In this document: piece by piece, positions 7,676-16,197 of the stretch
How the letters are laid out: every line of letters starts with the position of its first letter
Position numbering within the stretch: the stretch's first letter is position 1
Position numbers and translations under genes: made by a program
Notes under the pieces: generated by a model
What the model was told of the DNA's origin: nothing
Database searches by the model: none
The model's input: the letters and a program-made list of their open reading frames with translations, nothing else
DNA from: Ilumatobacter sp.
Lineage (GTDB): Bacteria > Actinomycetota > Acidimicrobiia > Acidimicrobiales > Ilumatobacteraceae
Direction: 5' to 3'
Assembly: GCF_030065885.1 (NCBI RefSeq)
Contig: NZ_JASJCS010000020.1
Coordinates: 1 to 36,408, forward strand
DNA length: 36,408 bases

Positions 7676-7681
7676 CACACC

Positions 7682-8431
7682 ATGCCGCTGCGCGAAGAGA
7701 CGATCGATGCGACCACCGACGACGGCGAGATGGTCGTCGTCGTCAAGCAGCCCGACGGCGAGCCGGCGGGCGGGGGCGCATGGCCGACGGTCGCGATCTT
7801 CATCGATGCGCCCGGGCTCCGGCCGGCCACCCACGAGTTCATGGCGCGCCTGGCGGAGCACGGTTACCGCGTCGTCACGCCGGATCTTCACCACCGCAAC
7901 GGCCGCCTGCTGCACTTCGAGCCCAAGGACTTCGCCGAGGACCCGTCGCGCCGCGAGATCGTGAGGGGCTGGATCGGGTCGATGACCGACGACCAGATCC
8001 AGCACGACTTCCAGTGCGCCCTGAGGACCGTCGGCGTCGCCGACGACGCGAAGGTCGGGGTGATCGGATTCTGCCTCGGGGCCCGTGCCGTGTACCGGGC
8101 GATGGAACGTCACCCCGACCGCGTCGCATGTGGCGCGGGGTGGCACCCGTCGTTCCTGGCCGACGACGAGCCCGACTCGCCCCACCTCACGGCCGGCGGG
8201 CTGGATCGGCCGCTCTACCTCGGCATCGGCGAGGCCGACGAGGTGCAGTCGATCGCGATGCACCAGCGCTTCCTCGACGCCGTCGCTGATCTCCCGCACG
8301 TCGACGTCACGACGTTTCCGGGCGCCGACCACGGCTACACGTGGCCCGGCTACCCGTCGTACGACGAGAACGCGGCCGAGACCAGCTGGTCGAAGACGCT
8401 GGCCATGCTCGAATCGGCGCTCCGCACGTAG
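7682..8431 (+). CDS. Dienelactone hydrolase family protein
   Basis: A 249-residue alpha/beta hydrolase of the DLH type. The nucleophile elbow GFCLG places Cys131 as nucleophile, as in true dienelactone hydrolases. A putative acid lies in GIGEADE (Glu184 or Asp186), and the catalytic His is 217 in GADHGYTW. There is no signal peptide, so it is cytoplasmic. Dienelactone hydrolysis belongs to chlorocatechol breakdown, but no other catechol gene is nearby, and many family members act on other esters or lactones. The ATG is fixed by a -10 box 6 nt upstream. The gene is monocistronic and converges on the YceI-like gene 43 bp away. Confidence 0.87.
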   Translation: MPLREETIDATTDDGEMVVVVKQPDGEPAGGGAWPTVAIFIDAPGLRPATHEFMARLAEHGYRVVTPDLHHRNGRLLHFEPKDFAEDPSRREIVRGWIGSMTDDQIQHDFQCALRTVGVADDAKVGVIGFCLGARAVYRAMERHPDRVACGAGWHPSFLADDEPDSPHLTAGGLDRPLYLGIGEADEVQSIAMHQRFLDAVADLPHVDVTTFPGADHGYTWPGYPSYDENAAETSWSKTLAMLESALRT

Positions 8432-8474
8432 TTGCAGCGCGAGGCAGGGATCGGACCCTCCGCCACGCCATCGA

Positions 8475-9413
8475 TCAGATCGAGTCGGGGGCGAAGACGA
8501 GGACGAACTCCAGCAGGCCATTGTCCTCGGTCGTGATGCCAGCGAACGAGGGATTGGCGATGTCGTAGTCCTCGAACAGCACCGGGATGCTGCCGAGCAC
8601 GCCGATCTGGCCGTTCTCCAGCCGGGCAGTGAGCTCGAACGTGACCGTGTTGGTGACGCCGCGCAGGGTCAACTCGCCGGTCGCGGTCGTCTCGACGTTG
8701 GCGCCCTCGACCGCCTCGGTGCCGAGCTCGATCGGCTCGGTGAGCGTGAACGTGGCGGTCGGGAACTCGTCCGTGGACATGATCCGGCCGCGGAACTGGT
8801 TGTCGCGGCGACCGTCGTCGCTCTCGATCGACGCAACGTCGACGACGAACTCGGCGTCGGTCACCGACGTGCCGTCGATCGTCAGTGCGCCGGTGATCTG
8901 GTTCGTCCGGCCGACCGCAGCGGTGTCGACGCCGAACAGCACCTCGTCGACGCGATAGCCGAGCTCGGATGCATCGGTGATGTTCCACAGCGACACCCCC
9001 TCGGGCACACCGGCCGGTGCCGTATCGGCAGGGGGTGGCTCGGTGCCGACGGGAGCGGTGGACGCCGGGGCGTCCTCGGCCGGCGCTGTCGCCTCGGGCC
9101 GGGTGTCGGTGGGATCGTCGGTCACCTCGTCGTCGGCACCGTCGGCGACGGCGTCATCGGTCGTCGCACCGCCGTCGGTGGCTGCTTCATCGCCGTCGAT
9201 CGAGAGTGCTGCGTCGAGGTCGCTCTCGTCGAGGGGGTCCTCCGGGTCGTTGATGAAGTTGACGTAGATGAGGATCGCCCCGAAGACCAGCGCGACGACG
9301 CCGACGATGCTGAACGCGCCCCACTTCAGCCATCGTGGGATCCCGCCTCGCCGCCCTCCGTCAGGGCTGGCGCCGGGGTCGACGTCAGGGGTGGTGGTGT
9401 CGTGGGTGTTCAT
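8475..9413 (-). CDS. Membrane-anchored YceI-like domain protein
   Basis: A 312-residue protein with three parts: a cytoplasmic N-terminus of about 28 residues, one hydrophobic anchor (WGAFSIVGVVALVFGAILIY, roughly 31-50), and an external region. The external part begins with a long Asp/Ala/Thr/Pro-rich linker (about 58-135) and ends in a YceI-type lipocalin-like barrel (about 138-312) with the typical NQFRGRIMSTDEFPTATF and LTLRGVTNTVTFEL strands. YceI proteins bind polyisoprenoid lipids in a deep pocket; here the barrel is tethered to the outer face of the membrane. The ATG at 9413 is preceded by a strong GGAGG ribosome site, so this gene, unlike most neighbours, has a real leader. Confidence 0.85.
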   Translation of the reverse strand: MNTHDTTTPDVDPGASPDGGRRGGIPRWLKWGAFSIVGVVALVFGAILIYVNFINDPEDPLDESDLDAALSIDGDEAATDGGATTDDAVADGADDEVTDDPTDTRPEATAPAEDAPASTAPVGTEPPPADTAPAGVPEGVSLWNITDASELGYRVDEVLFGVDTAAVGRTNQITGALTIDGTSVTDAEFVVDVASIESDDGRRDNQFRGRIMSTDEFPTATFTLTEPIELGTEAVEGANVETTATGELTLRGVTNTVTFELTARLENGQIGVLGSIPVLFEDYDIANPSFAGITTEDNGLLEFVLVFAPDSI

Positions 9414-9550
9414 CGTGCCTCCGGGTTGGTTCCGACGTGCAGTACGTCGGTACGCCCCCACTCGGTTCGCGAGATGATGACACGCCGTCGGCCGCCACCG
9501 GGCGCGCAGCGCCGACTTCAGACAGGTTTCAGATGAGTGCGCAACATCGA

Positions 9551-9574
9551 ACGGAGGGTGCTGGGCACCCCCGT
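9551..9574 (-). terminator. Hairpin terminator of the amino-acid importer operon
   Basis: ACGG-A-GGGTGC pairs with GCACCC-CCGT (10 bp, one bulged A, 3-nt loop), directly after the aapP stop codon at 9575-9577. Confidence 0.6.
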
Positions 9575-10360
9575 TCAGAGGATCTGGCTGAGGAACAGCT
9601 GTGTGCGATCCTCGCTGGGGTTCGTGAAGAAGTGCTCCGGGGTGCCGACCTCGACGACCTCGCCGTCGGCCATGAACACCACGCGATCGGCGACCTCTCG
9701 CGCGAACCCCATCTCATGGGTGACGACGATCATCGTCATCCCGCCCAACGCGAGGTCCTTCATCGTGTCGAGCACCTCCTTGATCATCTCGGGGTCGAGC
9801 GCCGACGTCGGCTCGTCGAAGAGCATGACCTTCGGGTTCATCGCCAGCGAGCGGGCGATCGCGACACGCTGCTGCTGACCACCGGAGAGCTGGCCGGGGT
9901 ACTTGCGGGCCTGCTCGGGGATGCGCACGCGCTCGAGCAGCTCCATCGCGTGCGATTCGGCATCGGCCTTCGGGGTCTTGCGCACCTGTCGCGGCGCGAG
10001 CGTGATGTTGTCGAGCACCGTGAGGTGCGGGAACAGGTTGAACGACTGGAACACCATGCCGGTCTCGCGACGGATCTCCTGGATGTTCCGAACGTCGTCC
10101 GACAGCTCGATGCCGTCGACGGTGATACGGCCGCGGTCGTGCTTCTCGAGCCGGTTGATGCAGCGGATCAGCGTCGACTTGCCCGACCCTGACGGGCCGA
10201 TCACGACGACGACCTCCTGCTTGCCGACGTTCATGTTGATGTTCTTGAGCGCCTGGAACTCCCCGAAGAACTTGTCGACCCCGTCGACCTCGATCATCAC
10301 CTCGGACGAGTGGCCCATCAACTGGGTGGCATCGGAGAACACGGTCTCAGTCACGTGCAT
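9575..10360 (-). CDS. aapP: General L-amino-acid ABC importer, ATP-binding subunit
   Basis: A 261-residue ATPase of the polar amino-acid family (GlnQ/AapP/BztD). Walker A is GPSGSGKST (55-63); the Q-loop [11 protein letters not shown], signature LSGGQQQR, Walker [13 protein letters not shown] and switch VVTHEM are all intact. It powers uptake through the AapQ-AapM channel. The ATG at 10360 has AAAGGA 4 nt upstream; starting at MIEVDG would remove 21 residues and look more typical of the family, so the N-terminus is a little uncertain. It is the last gene of a four-gene minus-strand operon, 28 bp after aapM, and ends in a hairpin. Confidence 0.92.
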   Translation of the reverse strand: MHVTETVFSDATQLMGHSSEVMIEVDGVDKFFGEFQALKNINMNVGKQEVVVVIGPSGSGKSTLIRCINRLEKHDRGRITVDGIELSDDVRNIQEIRRETGMVFQSFNLFPHLTVLDNITLAPRQVRKTPKADAESHAMELLERVRIPEQARKYPGQLSGGQQQRVAIARSLAMNPKVMLFDEPTSALDPEMIKEVLDTMKDLALGGMTMIVVTHEMGFAREVADRVVFMADGEVVEVGTPEHFFTNPSEDRTQLFLSQIL

Positions 10361-10388
10361 GATCCTTTCGTGATGGGACCGGCGGTGG

Positions 10389-11972
10389 TCATCGGACGCC
10401 GATCCCGAGCTTGCGTTCGAGCCGTTGGCTCTCGCGGGACATGGTGAACGAGAACGCCCAGAAGCCGAAGGCGATGAACACCAGCGTCTCGGCGATCGCG
10501 AACGGCGGGAGGAACTCCGACTGGGCATGGACGACATCGCGGACGCCGACGAACTCGAGCACGGCGATGATGATCAGCAGCGAGGTGTCCTTGAACAACG
10601 AGATGAACTGGCCGACCATCGCCGGGATCACGGCACGCAGCGCCTGGGGGAGCACCAGCAGGCGGGTGATGCCTGCCGGCGCGAGTCCGAGCGCCTGGCC
10701 GGCCTCGGTCTGACCAATGGGCACCGCCTGGAGCCCGCCACGGACGATCTCGGCGATGTAGGCCGCCGAGAAGAGCGTGATCGCGGCGATCGCGCGCGTC
10801 GGCAGTGACGGTGGCGTGTCCGAGTCGACGAAGAAGCCGAGGAAGAAGCGGGCCATCAGGAGCAGTGTGATCAGGGGGACACCCCGGATGATCTCGATGT
10901 AGATGGTCGACAGCCACCGAACCGCCGGCAGACCCGATCGGCGGCCGAGAGCCAACAGCAGCCCGAGCGGGAAGGCCAGGACGATGGCCGCGGCCGCTGC
11001 GAGCAGGTTCATGTAGAGGCCGCCCCACTCGACCCAGTCGACGTTCTCGTGACCGATGGCGTCGGAGATCTGCCAGCACACCACCCCGACCACGGTGAGC
11101 ACGCCCAAGGACAACCCGAGGCGCCGGCCGAGGATGGCGCTGACGGTGCCCGCCGCAGCTGCACCGGCGACGATGACGAACGACGGTCCGAACCCTCGCT
11201 CCGAGAGCACGAGGGCCGCCCCGAGTCCGGTCACCACCGTGCCGGCCGCGCCAGCAGCTGTCGGCAGCCGCTCGGCCCACCGCCCGGTGAGGTCGAGCAA
11301 TGCCGGCGTCAGCGCGAGCAGCTGGAAGCACCATGCGAGACCACCCGTTCCGCTGAGCGCCTGGAACGCGATCACGCCGCCGAGCAACGAGGCCGACAGC
11401 GACGCAGCGCGCAGCACGCTCGGTGCCCGGACGGCGAGTTGGAAGCCGATCAGTGCGGCCGCCGCGCACGCCGCCAGGATCAGCCACGGGCCGGCGGTCC
11501 GGACGCCGACGGCGAAGAGCGAGACGATGAACAGACCGAGCGCCCAGTACGACGAGAGCAGCTCGCGCGGCGTCGAACGTGTCAGCTCGGTACCGGCCAG
11601 CTCGGCACGATCGCGCGCCGAGGCTCGCACCCAGCCCATCGCCAAGCCGAGCGAACCCATCATCACGATGATGTTGACGACCATGCGGGTGCGTTCGTCG
11701 CGCGGGAACCGGCCGATCATGAACAGCTCGAGGTTGGCGCGGACCGGCGACCACTCCCCGTTCACGAAGACGAACAGCGCAGCGCGGTAGCCGAGGTACA
11801 GCGCCAGCAGGGAGAAGACCACCGTGATGATCGCGTTGTACCAGTTGTTGAAGAGGTTGTTCCTCACCCACTCGGACGGGGTCTGGTCACCGTGGCGCGG
11901 CGCCTCGGCCTCGGCGATCACGTGCGAGAGCTCGGCCGGGAGTGCGGTGTCGGCGGAGACGAAGTCACTCAT
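10389..11972 (-). CDS. aapM: General L-amino-acid ABC importer, permease AapM-like, enlarged
   Basis: A 527-residue permease of the HisM/AapM type. The C-terminal third (about 318-515) is a standard inner-membrane importer domain with the EAA loop [25 protein letters not shown] (residues 407-431), which contacts the ATPase. The N-terminus ([14 protein letters not shown]) is typical of AapM. Between them, residues 95-305 hold about seven extra hydrophobic segments not found in the usual 380-400 residue AapM, so the protein is roughly 130 residues longer. The ATG at 11972 lies 4 bp after the aapQ stop, with GGGGAGG just upstream. It pairs with AapQ to form the channel. Confidence 0.9.
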   Translation of the reverse strand: MSDFVSADTALPAELSHVIAEAEAPRHGDQTPSEWVRNNLFNNWYNAIITVVFSLLALYLGYRAALFVFVNGEWSPVRANLELFMIGRFPRDERTRMVVNIIVMMGSLGLAMGWVRASARDRAELAGTELTRSTPRELLSSYWALGLFIVSLFAVGVRTAGPWLILAACAAAALIGFQLAVRAPSVLRAASLSASLLGGVIAFQALSGTGGLAWCFQLLALTPALLDLTGRWAERLPTAAGAAGTVVTGLGAALVLSERGFGPSFVIVAGAAAAGTVSAILGRRLGLSLGVLTVVGVVCWQISDAIGHENVDWVEWGGLYMNLLAAAAAIVLAFPLGLLLALGRRSGLPAVRWLSTIYIEIIRGVPLITLLLMARFFLGFFVDSDTPPSLPTRAIAAITLFSAAYIAEIVRGGLQAVPIGQTEAGQALGLAPAGITRLLVLPQALRAVIPAMVGQFISLFKDTSLLIIIAVLEFVGVRDVVHAQSEFLPPFAIAETLVFIAFGFWAFSFTMSRESQRLERKLGIGVR

Positions 11973-11976
11973 GGCG

Positions 11977-13182
11977 TCACCTCCCCACCAGCTGGAATCG
12001 GCGGTTGACGACGTTCAGGACGAGCGACGTGACCAACGAGAACGTGAGGTACACGATCATGAGCGCGAGGATCATCTGCGTGGCCGGCTGCCCGTTGCCG
12101 ATCGCGGTTCGGATCACCTGCGTGACATCGGGATAGGCGACGGCGACGGCGAGCGACGTGTTCTTGGTCAGGTTGAGGAACTGGTTGATGACCGGCGGCA
12201 TCGCGATCCGGAGCGCCTGCGGGAGCACGACGAACCGATAGCGCTGGAAACCGGTGAGAGCGAGCGCGTTGGCGGCCTCGTTCTGACCGATCGGCACCGC
12301 GAGAATCGACCCACGGATGATCTCCGCGATGTGGCTCGCCGTGTACAGACCGAGCGCGAGCGTCAATGCCACGAAGGCGTCGTTGGTCGGGAGACCACCT
12401 TCGATCAGGCGCCCGCTCTCGGACACGGTCGGCCACGACATCCGCAGCGGCCCCCCGAGTGCCACGAAGGCGATGAGGCCCAGCCCGAGGATCGTGGCCA
12501 GCGAGTACAGCACCCGGTGGTGCGGCTGACCGGTGTCGACGTTGACCTTGGTTCGCCAGCGCCACACCCCGATCGCGACGACCAGCACCGCCAGCATGAC
12601 GAGCCAGAACAGACCGCTGTTGCCGTCGTTGGCGACCGACGGGAATCCGAGCCGCGACTTCGACAGGATCATGAAGTTGTCGTCGGTGCCGGGGAGCTTG
12701 ATCTGTCGTGGTGGGCTCGACGGATTGAACGCCGGCAGGGCGGTGTTGTTCACGAACAGCGCGGCACCGACGAAGATGATGATGACGAGCGGCGGGATGT
12801 TGCGAAACACCTCGACGTACAGCGTGGTCAGCTTGCGCAACACCCAGTTCGTCGAGAGCCGACCGATCCCGATCAGGACGCCGAGCACCACGGCGAGCGT
12901 GATGCCGACCACGGCCGAGATCAGCGTGTTCTGGATGCCGACGCCGATCAGCTTCCAGATCGGCGACTGCGGGTCGAACGACGAGTCTCGGACCTGGAAC
13001 CCGGCGGGGTCGTCGAGGAACCCGAGCCCGAACGGGATGTTCTGCTCGTCGAGGTTGGTCAGCAGATTGTTGATGAGCCACCACAACGTGATGCCCACGG
13101 CGAGCACGACGCCAACCTGCGCCGCGGCCTTCAACACCTCGACGTTGCGCCACAACGGCGGCTTCGTCATCGGTTCCGTCAC
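11977..13182 (-). CDS. aapQ: General L-amino-acid ABC importer, permease AapQ
   Basis: A 401-residue integral membrane protein that matches AapQ/BztB: an N-terminal helix (about 22-42), a periplasmic-type segment, a central membrane block (about 80-150), a second block (195-265), and the importer domain with EAA loop IAEIIRGSILAVPIGQNEAANALAL. It forms half of the channel for broad-specificity L-amino-acid uptake. It lies 101 bp downstream of aapJ, separated by a strong hairpin, and 4 bp upstream of aapM. Length is normal for the family. Confidence 0.92.
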   Translation of the reverse strand: MTEPMTKPPLWRNVEVLKAAAQVGVVLAVGITLWWLINNLLTNLDEQNIPFGLGFLDDPAGFQVRDSSFDPQSPIWKLIGVGIQNTLISAVVGITLAVVLGVLIGIGRLSTNWVLRKLTTLYVEVFRNIPPLVIIIFVGAALFVNNTALPAFNPSSPPRQIKLPGTDDNFMILSKSRLGFPSVANDGNSGLFWLVMLAVLVVAIGVWRWRTKVNVDTGQPHHRVLYSLATILGLGLIAFVALGGPLRMSWPTVSESGRLIEGGLPTNDAFVALTLALGLYTASHIAEIIRGSILAVPIGQNEAANALALTGFQRYRFVVLPQALRIAMPPVINQFLNLTKNTSLAVAVAYPDVTQVIRTAIGNGQPATQMILALMIVYLTFSLVTSLVLNVVNRRFQLVGR

Positions 13183-13228
13183 CGCGTTTCCCCCATGTGG
13201 TCTCCCCCAGTGTTCGTGTGATGAACGA

Positions 13229-13271
13229 GCGGTGAGCGGGCCTGACCCCGAGGGGCCGGCCCGCTCACCGC
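13229..13271 (-). terminator. Intercistronic hairpin between aapJ and aapQ
   Basis: Arms at 13229-13242 and 13258-13271 form a perfect 14-bp GC-rich stem with a 15-nt loop that can itself pair CCCC/GGGG. It begins 12 nt after the aapJ stop. It probably stabilises or partly terminates transcripts so that the binding protein is made in excess over the permeases. Confidence 0.65.
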
Positions 13272-13283
13272 ATCAGAGGTTGA

Positions 13284-14510
13284 TCAGCGGTAGGGCGGCA
13301 CGTACATCAGGCCGCCGTTCGTCCACAGATCGTTGGGGGAGCCACCCAGCTGGAGACCGATCGGCACGATGTGCCGGTTGTAGATCTCCTCGTAGTTCCC
13401 GACCTGGCTGACGACCTGCACCGCGAAGTCGGCCGGCAGGCCGAGACCCGGATCGAAGCCCTCGGACTGGCCGACGAAGCGCTGGATGTTGGGATCGTCG
13501 CCGCTGTAGCTGGCGATGTTCGACGAGTCGAGGCCGAACTCCCACGCCTGGACGGTCGCCATGACCGCCCAGTTGACTGCCTGCGCCCAGGCGGTGTCGC
13601 CGTCGGCGACGACAGGGCCCAACGGCTCCTTGGAGATGACCTCGGCCATGATGAACTGCTCGGGTCCGTCGTTGCCCTCGATCGTCGCCTTGAAGGCGGC
13701 GAGCTGGGAGGCATCCGACGTCCAGGCCTCGCACTGGCCCGACTCGTAGGCCGGCTGGAGCTGGGTGTTGTCCTCGAACACGACCGGCGTGAACGGGATG
13801 CCGCGGGCGTTGAAGACCGACGTCAGGTTGAGCTCGGTCGTGGTGCCGGAGAGCACGCAGATGGCAGCGTCGGCCAGATCTTCGAGCGTCGTGAAGCCGG
13901 TCGAGGCCGGCACCATCATGCCCTGCCCGTCGTAGAAGGTGGTGAACAGGAAGTTCGAACCCTCCACACCGTCACGGGTCGCCGTCCACGTCGTGTTTCG
14001 GATCAGCAGGTCGATCTCACCGGCCTGGAGCGCGGTGAAGCGCGCGTCGGCGGTCAGCGGCACGTACTCGACCGCGTCGGCGTTGCCGAGCACGCCGGCG
14101 GCGACCACACGGCAGTAGTCGATGTCGAAGCCGGAGTAGTTGCCCTCCGAGTCGACGATGCCGAAGCCGGGCAGGGTCTCGTTGACGCCGCAGATCACGC
14201 TGCCGCGGCTCAGGACGGTGTCGAGCAGGTCACCGCCCTGGGCGACGTCCACCGTGTCGCCGTCACCGGAATCGCCCGAGTCGCCCGAATCACCGGTATC
14301 GCCCGAATCACCGGTATCGCCCGAATCGTCGGTGTCGCCCGAATCGCCGGAATCACCGGAATCGTCCGAATCGCCACCGTCCTCGGTCTCGACGGCATCG
14401 CCGTCTGCATCGTCATCGTCGTCACCGCCACACGCACCGGCGATCAATGCCAGCGCCGCGACTGCACCGGCAGCGCGCTGCCAGCGATGTGTCGTCCCCC
14501 TGCGGGTCAT
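13284..14510 (-). CDS. aapJ: General L-amino-acid ABC importer, substrate-binding lipoprotein
   Basis: A 408-residue binding protein that delivers amino acids to AapQM. The signal sequence ends in a lipobox (LIAGAC), making Cys27 the lipidated residue. Residues 29-85 form an acidic linker built of Gly-Asp-Ser/Thr repeats. The ligand-binding domain follows, with features of AapJ/BztA: GVNETLPGFG, GFDIDYCR, DARFTALQAGEIDLLIRNTTWT. The ATG at 14510 has GGAGG 5 nt upstream; a longer frame exists but lacks this site. It is the first gene of the operon, under a TTGACA promoter about 120 bp upstream. The extra cysteines in the domain could form disulfides. Confidence 0.93.
   Translation of the reverse strand: MTRRGTTHRWQRAAGAVAALALIAGACGGDDDDDADGDAVETEDGGDSDDSGDSGDSGDTDDSGDTGDSGDTGDSGDSGDSGDGDTVDVAQGGDLLDTVLSRGSVICGVNETLPGFGIVDSEGNYSGFDIDYCRVVAAGVLGNADAVEYVPLTADARFTALQAGEIDLLIRNTTWTATRDGVEGSNFLFTTFYDGQGMMVPASTGFTTLEDLADAAICVLSGTTTELNLTSVFNARGIPFTPVVFEDNTQLQPAYESGQCEAWTSDASQLAAFKATIEGNDGPEQFIMAEVISKEPLGPVVADGDTAWAQAVNWAVMATVQAWEFGLDSSNIASYSGDDPNIQRFVGQSEGFDPGLGLPADFAVQVVSQVGNYEEIYNRHIVPIGLQLGGSPNDLWTNGGLMYVPPYR
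14259..14372 (-). repeat. Short direct repeats encoding the Gly-Asp-Ser/Thr linker of AapJ
   Basis: The DNA repeats 9- and 18-bp units (for example two adjacent copies of TCGCCCGAATCACCGGTA on the plus strand). They encode residues 47-84 of AapJ. Slippage here would change linker length in steps of three residues without frameshift. Confidence 0.8.
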
Positions 14511-14603
14511 ACTTGCCTCCTGAGCTCGGAACACATCCGTGATCGTCGTGTTCTCGTTTGGTTCACGCCGCATACCAGCGTGTCTGGCACCAGCGATTGG
14601 CGA

Positions 14604-14635
14604 ACCCTAACAAAGACGGCGCCCACCGATGTCAA
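14604..14635 (-). promoter_or_regulatory. Candidate promoter of the aapJQMP operon
   Basis: On the minus strand a perfect TTGACA (14630-14635) is followed 20 nt later by TAGGGT (14604-14609). This gives a leader of about 85-90 nt before the SD-preceded ATG at 14510. The 20-nt spacer is longer than optimal. Confidence 0.5.
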
Positions 14636-14736
14636 GCGCAGGTTGCGGTGTGGTTGCGGTCGGACGAACCGCAGGTGCGGTCGTCGCGAATGCAGAGCGA
14701 ACAGCGGACGGTTCACATCCGCGATCGGGAGCGCGC

Positions 14737-14742
14737 CAGACT
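14737..14742 (+). promoter_or_regulatory. -10 box of pepA (leaderless)
   Basis: CAGACT ends 6 nt before the ATG at 14749. Confidence 0.45.
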
Positions 14743-14748
14743 GGGCTG

Positions 14749-16197
14749 ATGTCCACGGTCACCGTCGCTCGCAGCCTGCCCCGCATCGCCGAGGCGGTCG
14801 GCCTCGCCGTCCGCACGGCGGGGGCGGTGCCGCGTCAGCTCGGACTGACCCGCGCCGCCCTCGAGGCGAACGGCTTCACCGGCAAGCTCGGCGAGACGCT
14901 GGTCGTGCCGTCGCGCGAGGGTACGACGCTCGTGGCCGTCGGGGTGGGCGACGATCCGAGCGCCAACCAGCTGCGCGACGCCGCTGCGGCGTTCGCTCGC
15001 GCGGCCGGCAACCGCGAGCACCTCGCCACGAATCTGCTCGAGGCGGCGTCGGGCAGCGTCGGTGACGCCGCCGCAGCCGTCGTCGAGGGCGTCGTGCTCG
15101 CGAGCTACCGGTACGTCGGCCAGAAGACCGACACCTCGGCTGCTTCGAAGCTCGACACCTTGACGCTCGTGGCACCAGCGGCGTCGGCATCGGCCGCCGA
15201 GCGGGGCGTGACGCGGGCGATGGCGACGACGCGTGCGGCGCAACTGGCTCGCGATCTCGCCAACTCGCCGCCCAGCCACCTCAACGCACGGGGCATCGCC
15301 GATCTCGCGGTCGAGCTCGCCGCCGAGCACGGACTCGGCTGCGAGGTGTTCGGCAAGGACCAGTTGGCCGTGCTCGGTTGCGGCGGCATCCTCGGCGTCA
15401 ACGCCGGCTCGGTCGAACCGCCGCGCATGGTCAAGCTGACGTACCGCCCCCGCAACCCCAAGGCGCATCTCGCGCTGGTCGGGAAGGGCGTGATGTACGA
15501 CTCCGGCGGCATCAGCCTCAAGCCCAGCAACCCCATGCACGCCGTCATGAAGATGGACATGTCGGGCGCCGCAGCCGTGCTGGCCGCGATGACGGCGCTG
15601 AAGGCGCTCCGGTGCCGCAACCAGGTGACCGCCTGGCTGATGTGCACCGACAACATGCCGTCGGGGTCCGCACTCAAGCTCGGCGACGTGCTCACGATGC
15701 GGAACGGCAAGACCGTCGAGATCCACAACACCGACGCCGAGGGCCGCTTGATCCTGGCCGACGGGCTCTCGCTCGCCGTCGAGGAGGAGCCCGACGCGAT
15801 CGTCGACATCGCCACGCTGACGGGCGCGGCACTCTCCGCGCTCGGCAAGGAGTACGCGGCCGTGCTCGGCACGAGCGACGCCGTGATCGAGCAGGTCGAG
15901 GCGGCGGCCGGGGCCGTCGACGAGCCCGTCTGGGAGCTGCCGCTGTCGAAGGACCGCTACCGCAAGCTGCTCGACTCCGTGGTGGCGGACATGCGCAACG
16001 TCGGCGGCCCGTATGCGGGCGCCATCACGGCTGCGATTTTCCTATCGGAGTTCTCGGGCGAGGTACCGTGGGCGCACATCGACATGGCCGGCGCCATGGA
16101 CGTCGACGCCGACAAGGGTTGGAAGTCGAAGGGTGCCACCGGCTACGGCGCGCGGCTCCTGATCGAGCTGGCGCAGGGCTTCACGCCGCCGACGTGA
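14749..16197 (+). CDS. pepA: Leucyl aminopeptidase, M17 family
   Basis: A 482-residue cytosolic aminopeptidase that removes N-terminal residues from peptides using two metal ions. The active site is complete: KGVMYDSGGISLK gives Lys246, Asp251 and catalytic Lys258; MKMDMSG gives Asp270; and the family signature NTDAEGRL gives Asp329, Glu331 and Arg333. The N-terminal domain (about 1-150) is less conserved, as usual. There is no signal peptide. The ATG at 14749 is supported by a -10 box 6 nt upstream. The stop overlaps the GTG start of the sulfatase gene by 4 bp, so the two are translationally coupled. It is divergent from the amino-acid importer and may feed on the same peptide nutrients. Confidence 0.93.
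   Translation: MSTVTVARSLPRIAEAVGLAVRTAGAVPRQLGLTRAALEANGFTGKLGETLVVPSREGTTLVAVGVGDDPSANQLRDAAAAFARAAGNREHLATNLLEAASGSVGDAAAAVVEGVVLASYRYVGQKTDTSAASKLDTLTLVAPAASASAAERGVTRAMATTRAAQLARDLANSPPSHLNARGIADLAVELAAEHGLGCEVFGKDQLAVLGCGGILGVNAGSVEPPRMVKLTYRPRNPKAHLALVGKGVMYDSGGISLKPSNPMHAVMKMDMSGAAAVLAAMTALKALRCRNQVTAWLMCTDNMPSGSALKLGDVLTMRNGKTVEIHNTDAEGRLILADGLSLAVEEEPDAIVDIATLTGAALSALGKEYAAVLGTSDAVIEQVEAAAGAVDEPVWELPLSKDRYRKLLDSVVADMRNVGGPYAGAITAAIFLSEFSGEVPWAHIDMAGAMDVDADKGWKSKGATGYGARLLIELAQGFTPPT

Larger units (their letters stand above)
7329..7681. other. 353-bp stretch without a convincing gene
   Basis: The first part holds a GC-rich hairpin (7391-7411) and the end holds the promoter of the hydrolase gene. 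A minus-strand frame at 7357-7659 (100 codons) has one plausible segment (ARLELVGVRMIADRRDVPE) but turns into Pro/Ser/Thr-rich low complexity, and coding-like composition seems to move between frames. It may be the remnant of a frameshifted gene. I do not call a product. Confidence 0.4.

Noticed and set aside
1768..9548. Shared 12-mer GTGCGCAACATC at 1768 and 9537
   Set aside because: A 12-base match is expected by chance in a window of this size, and the contexts are unrelated.
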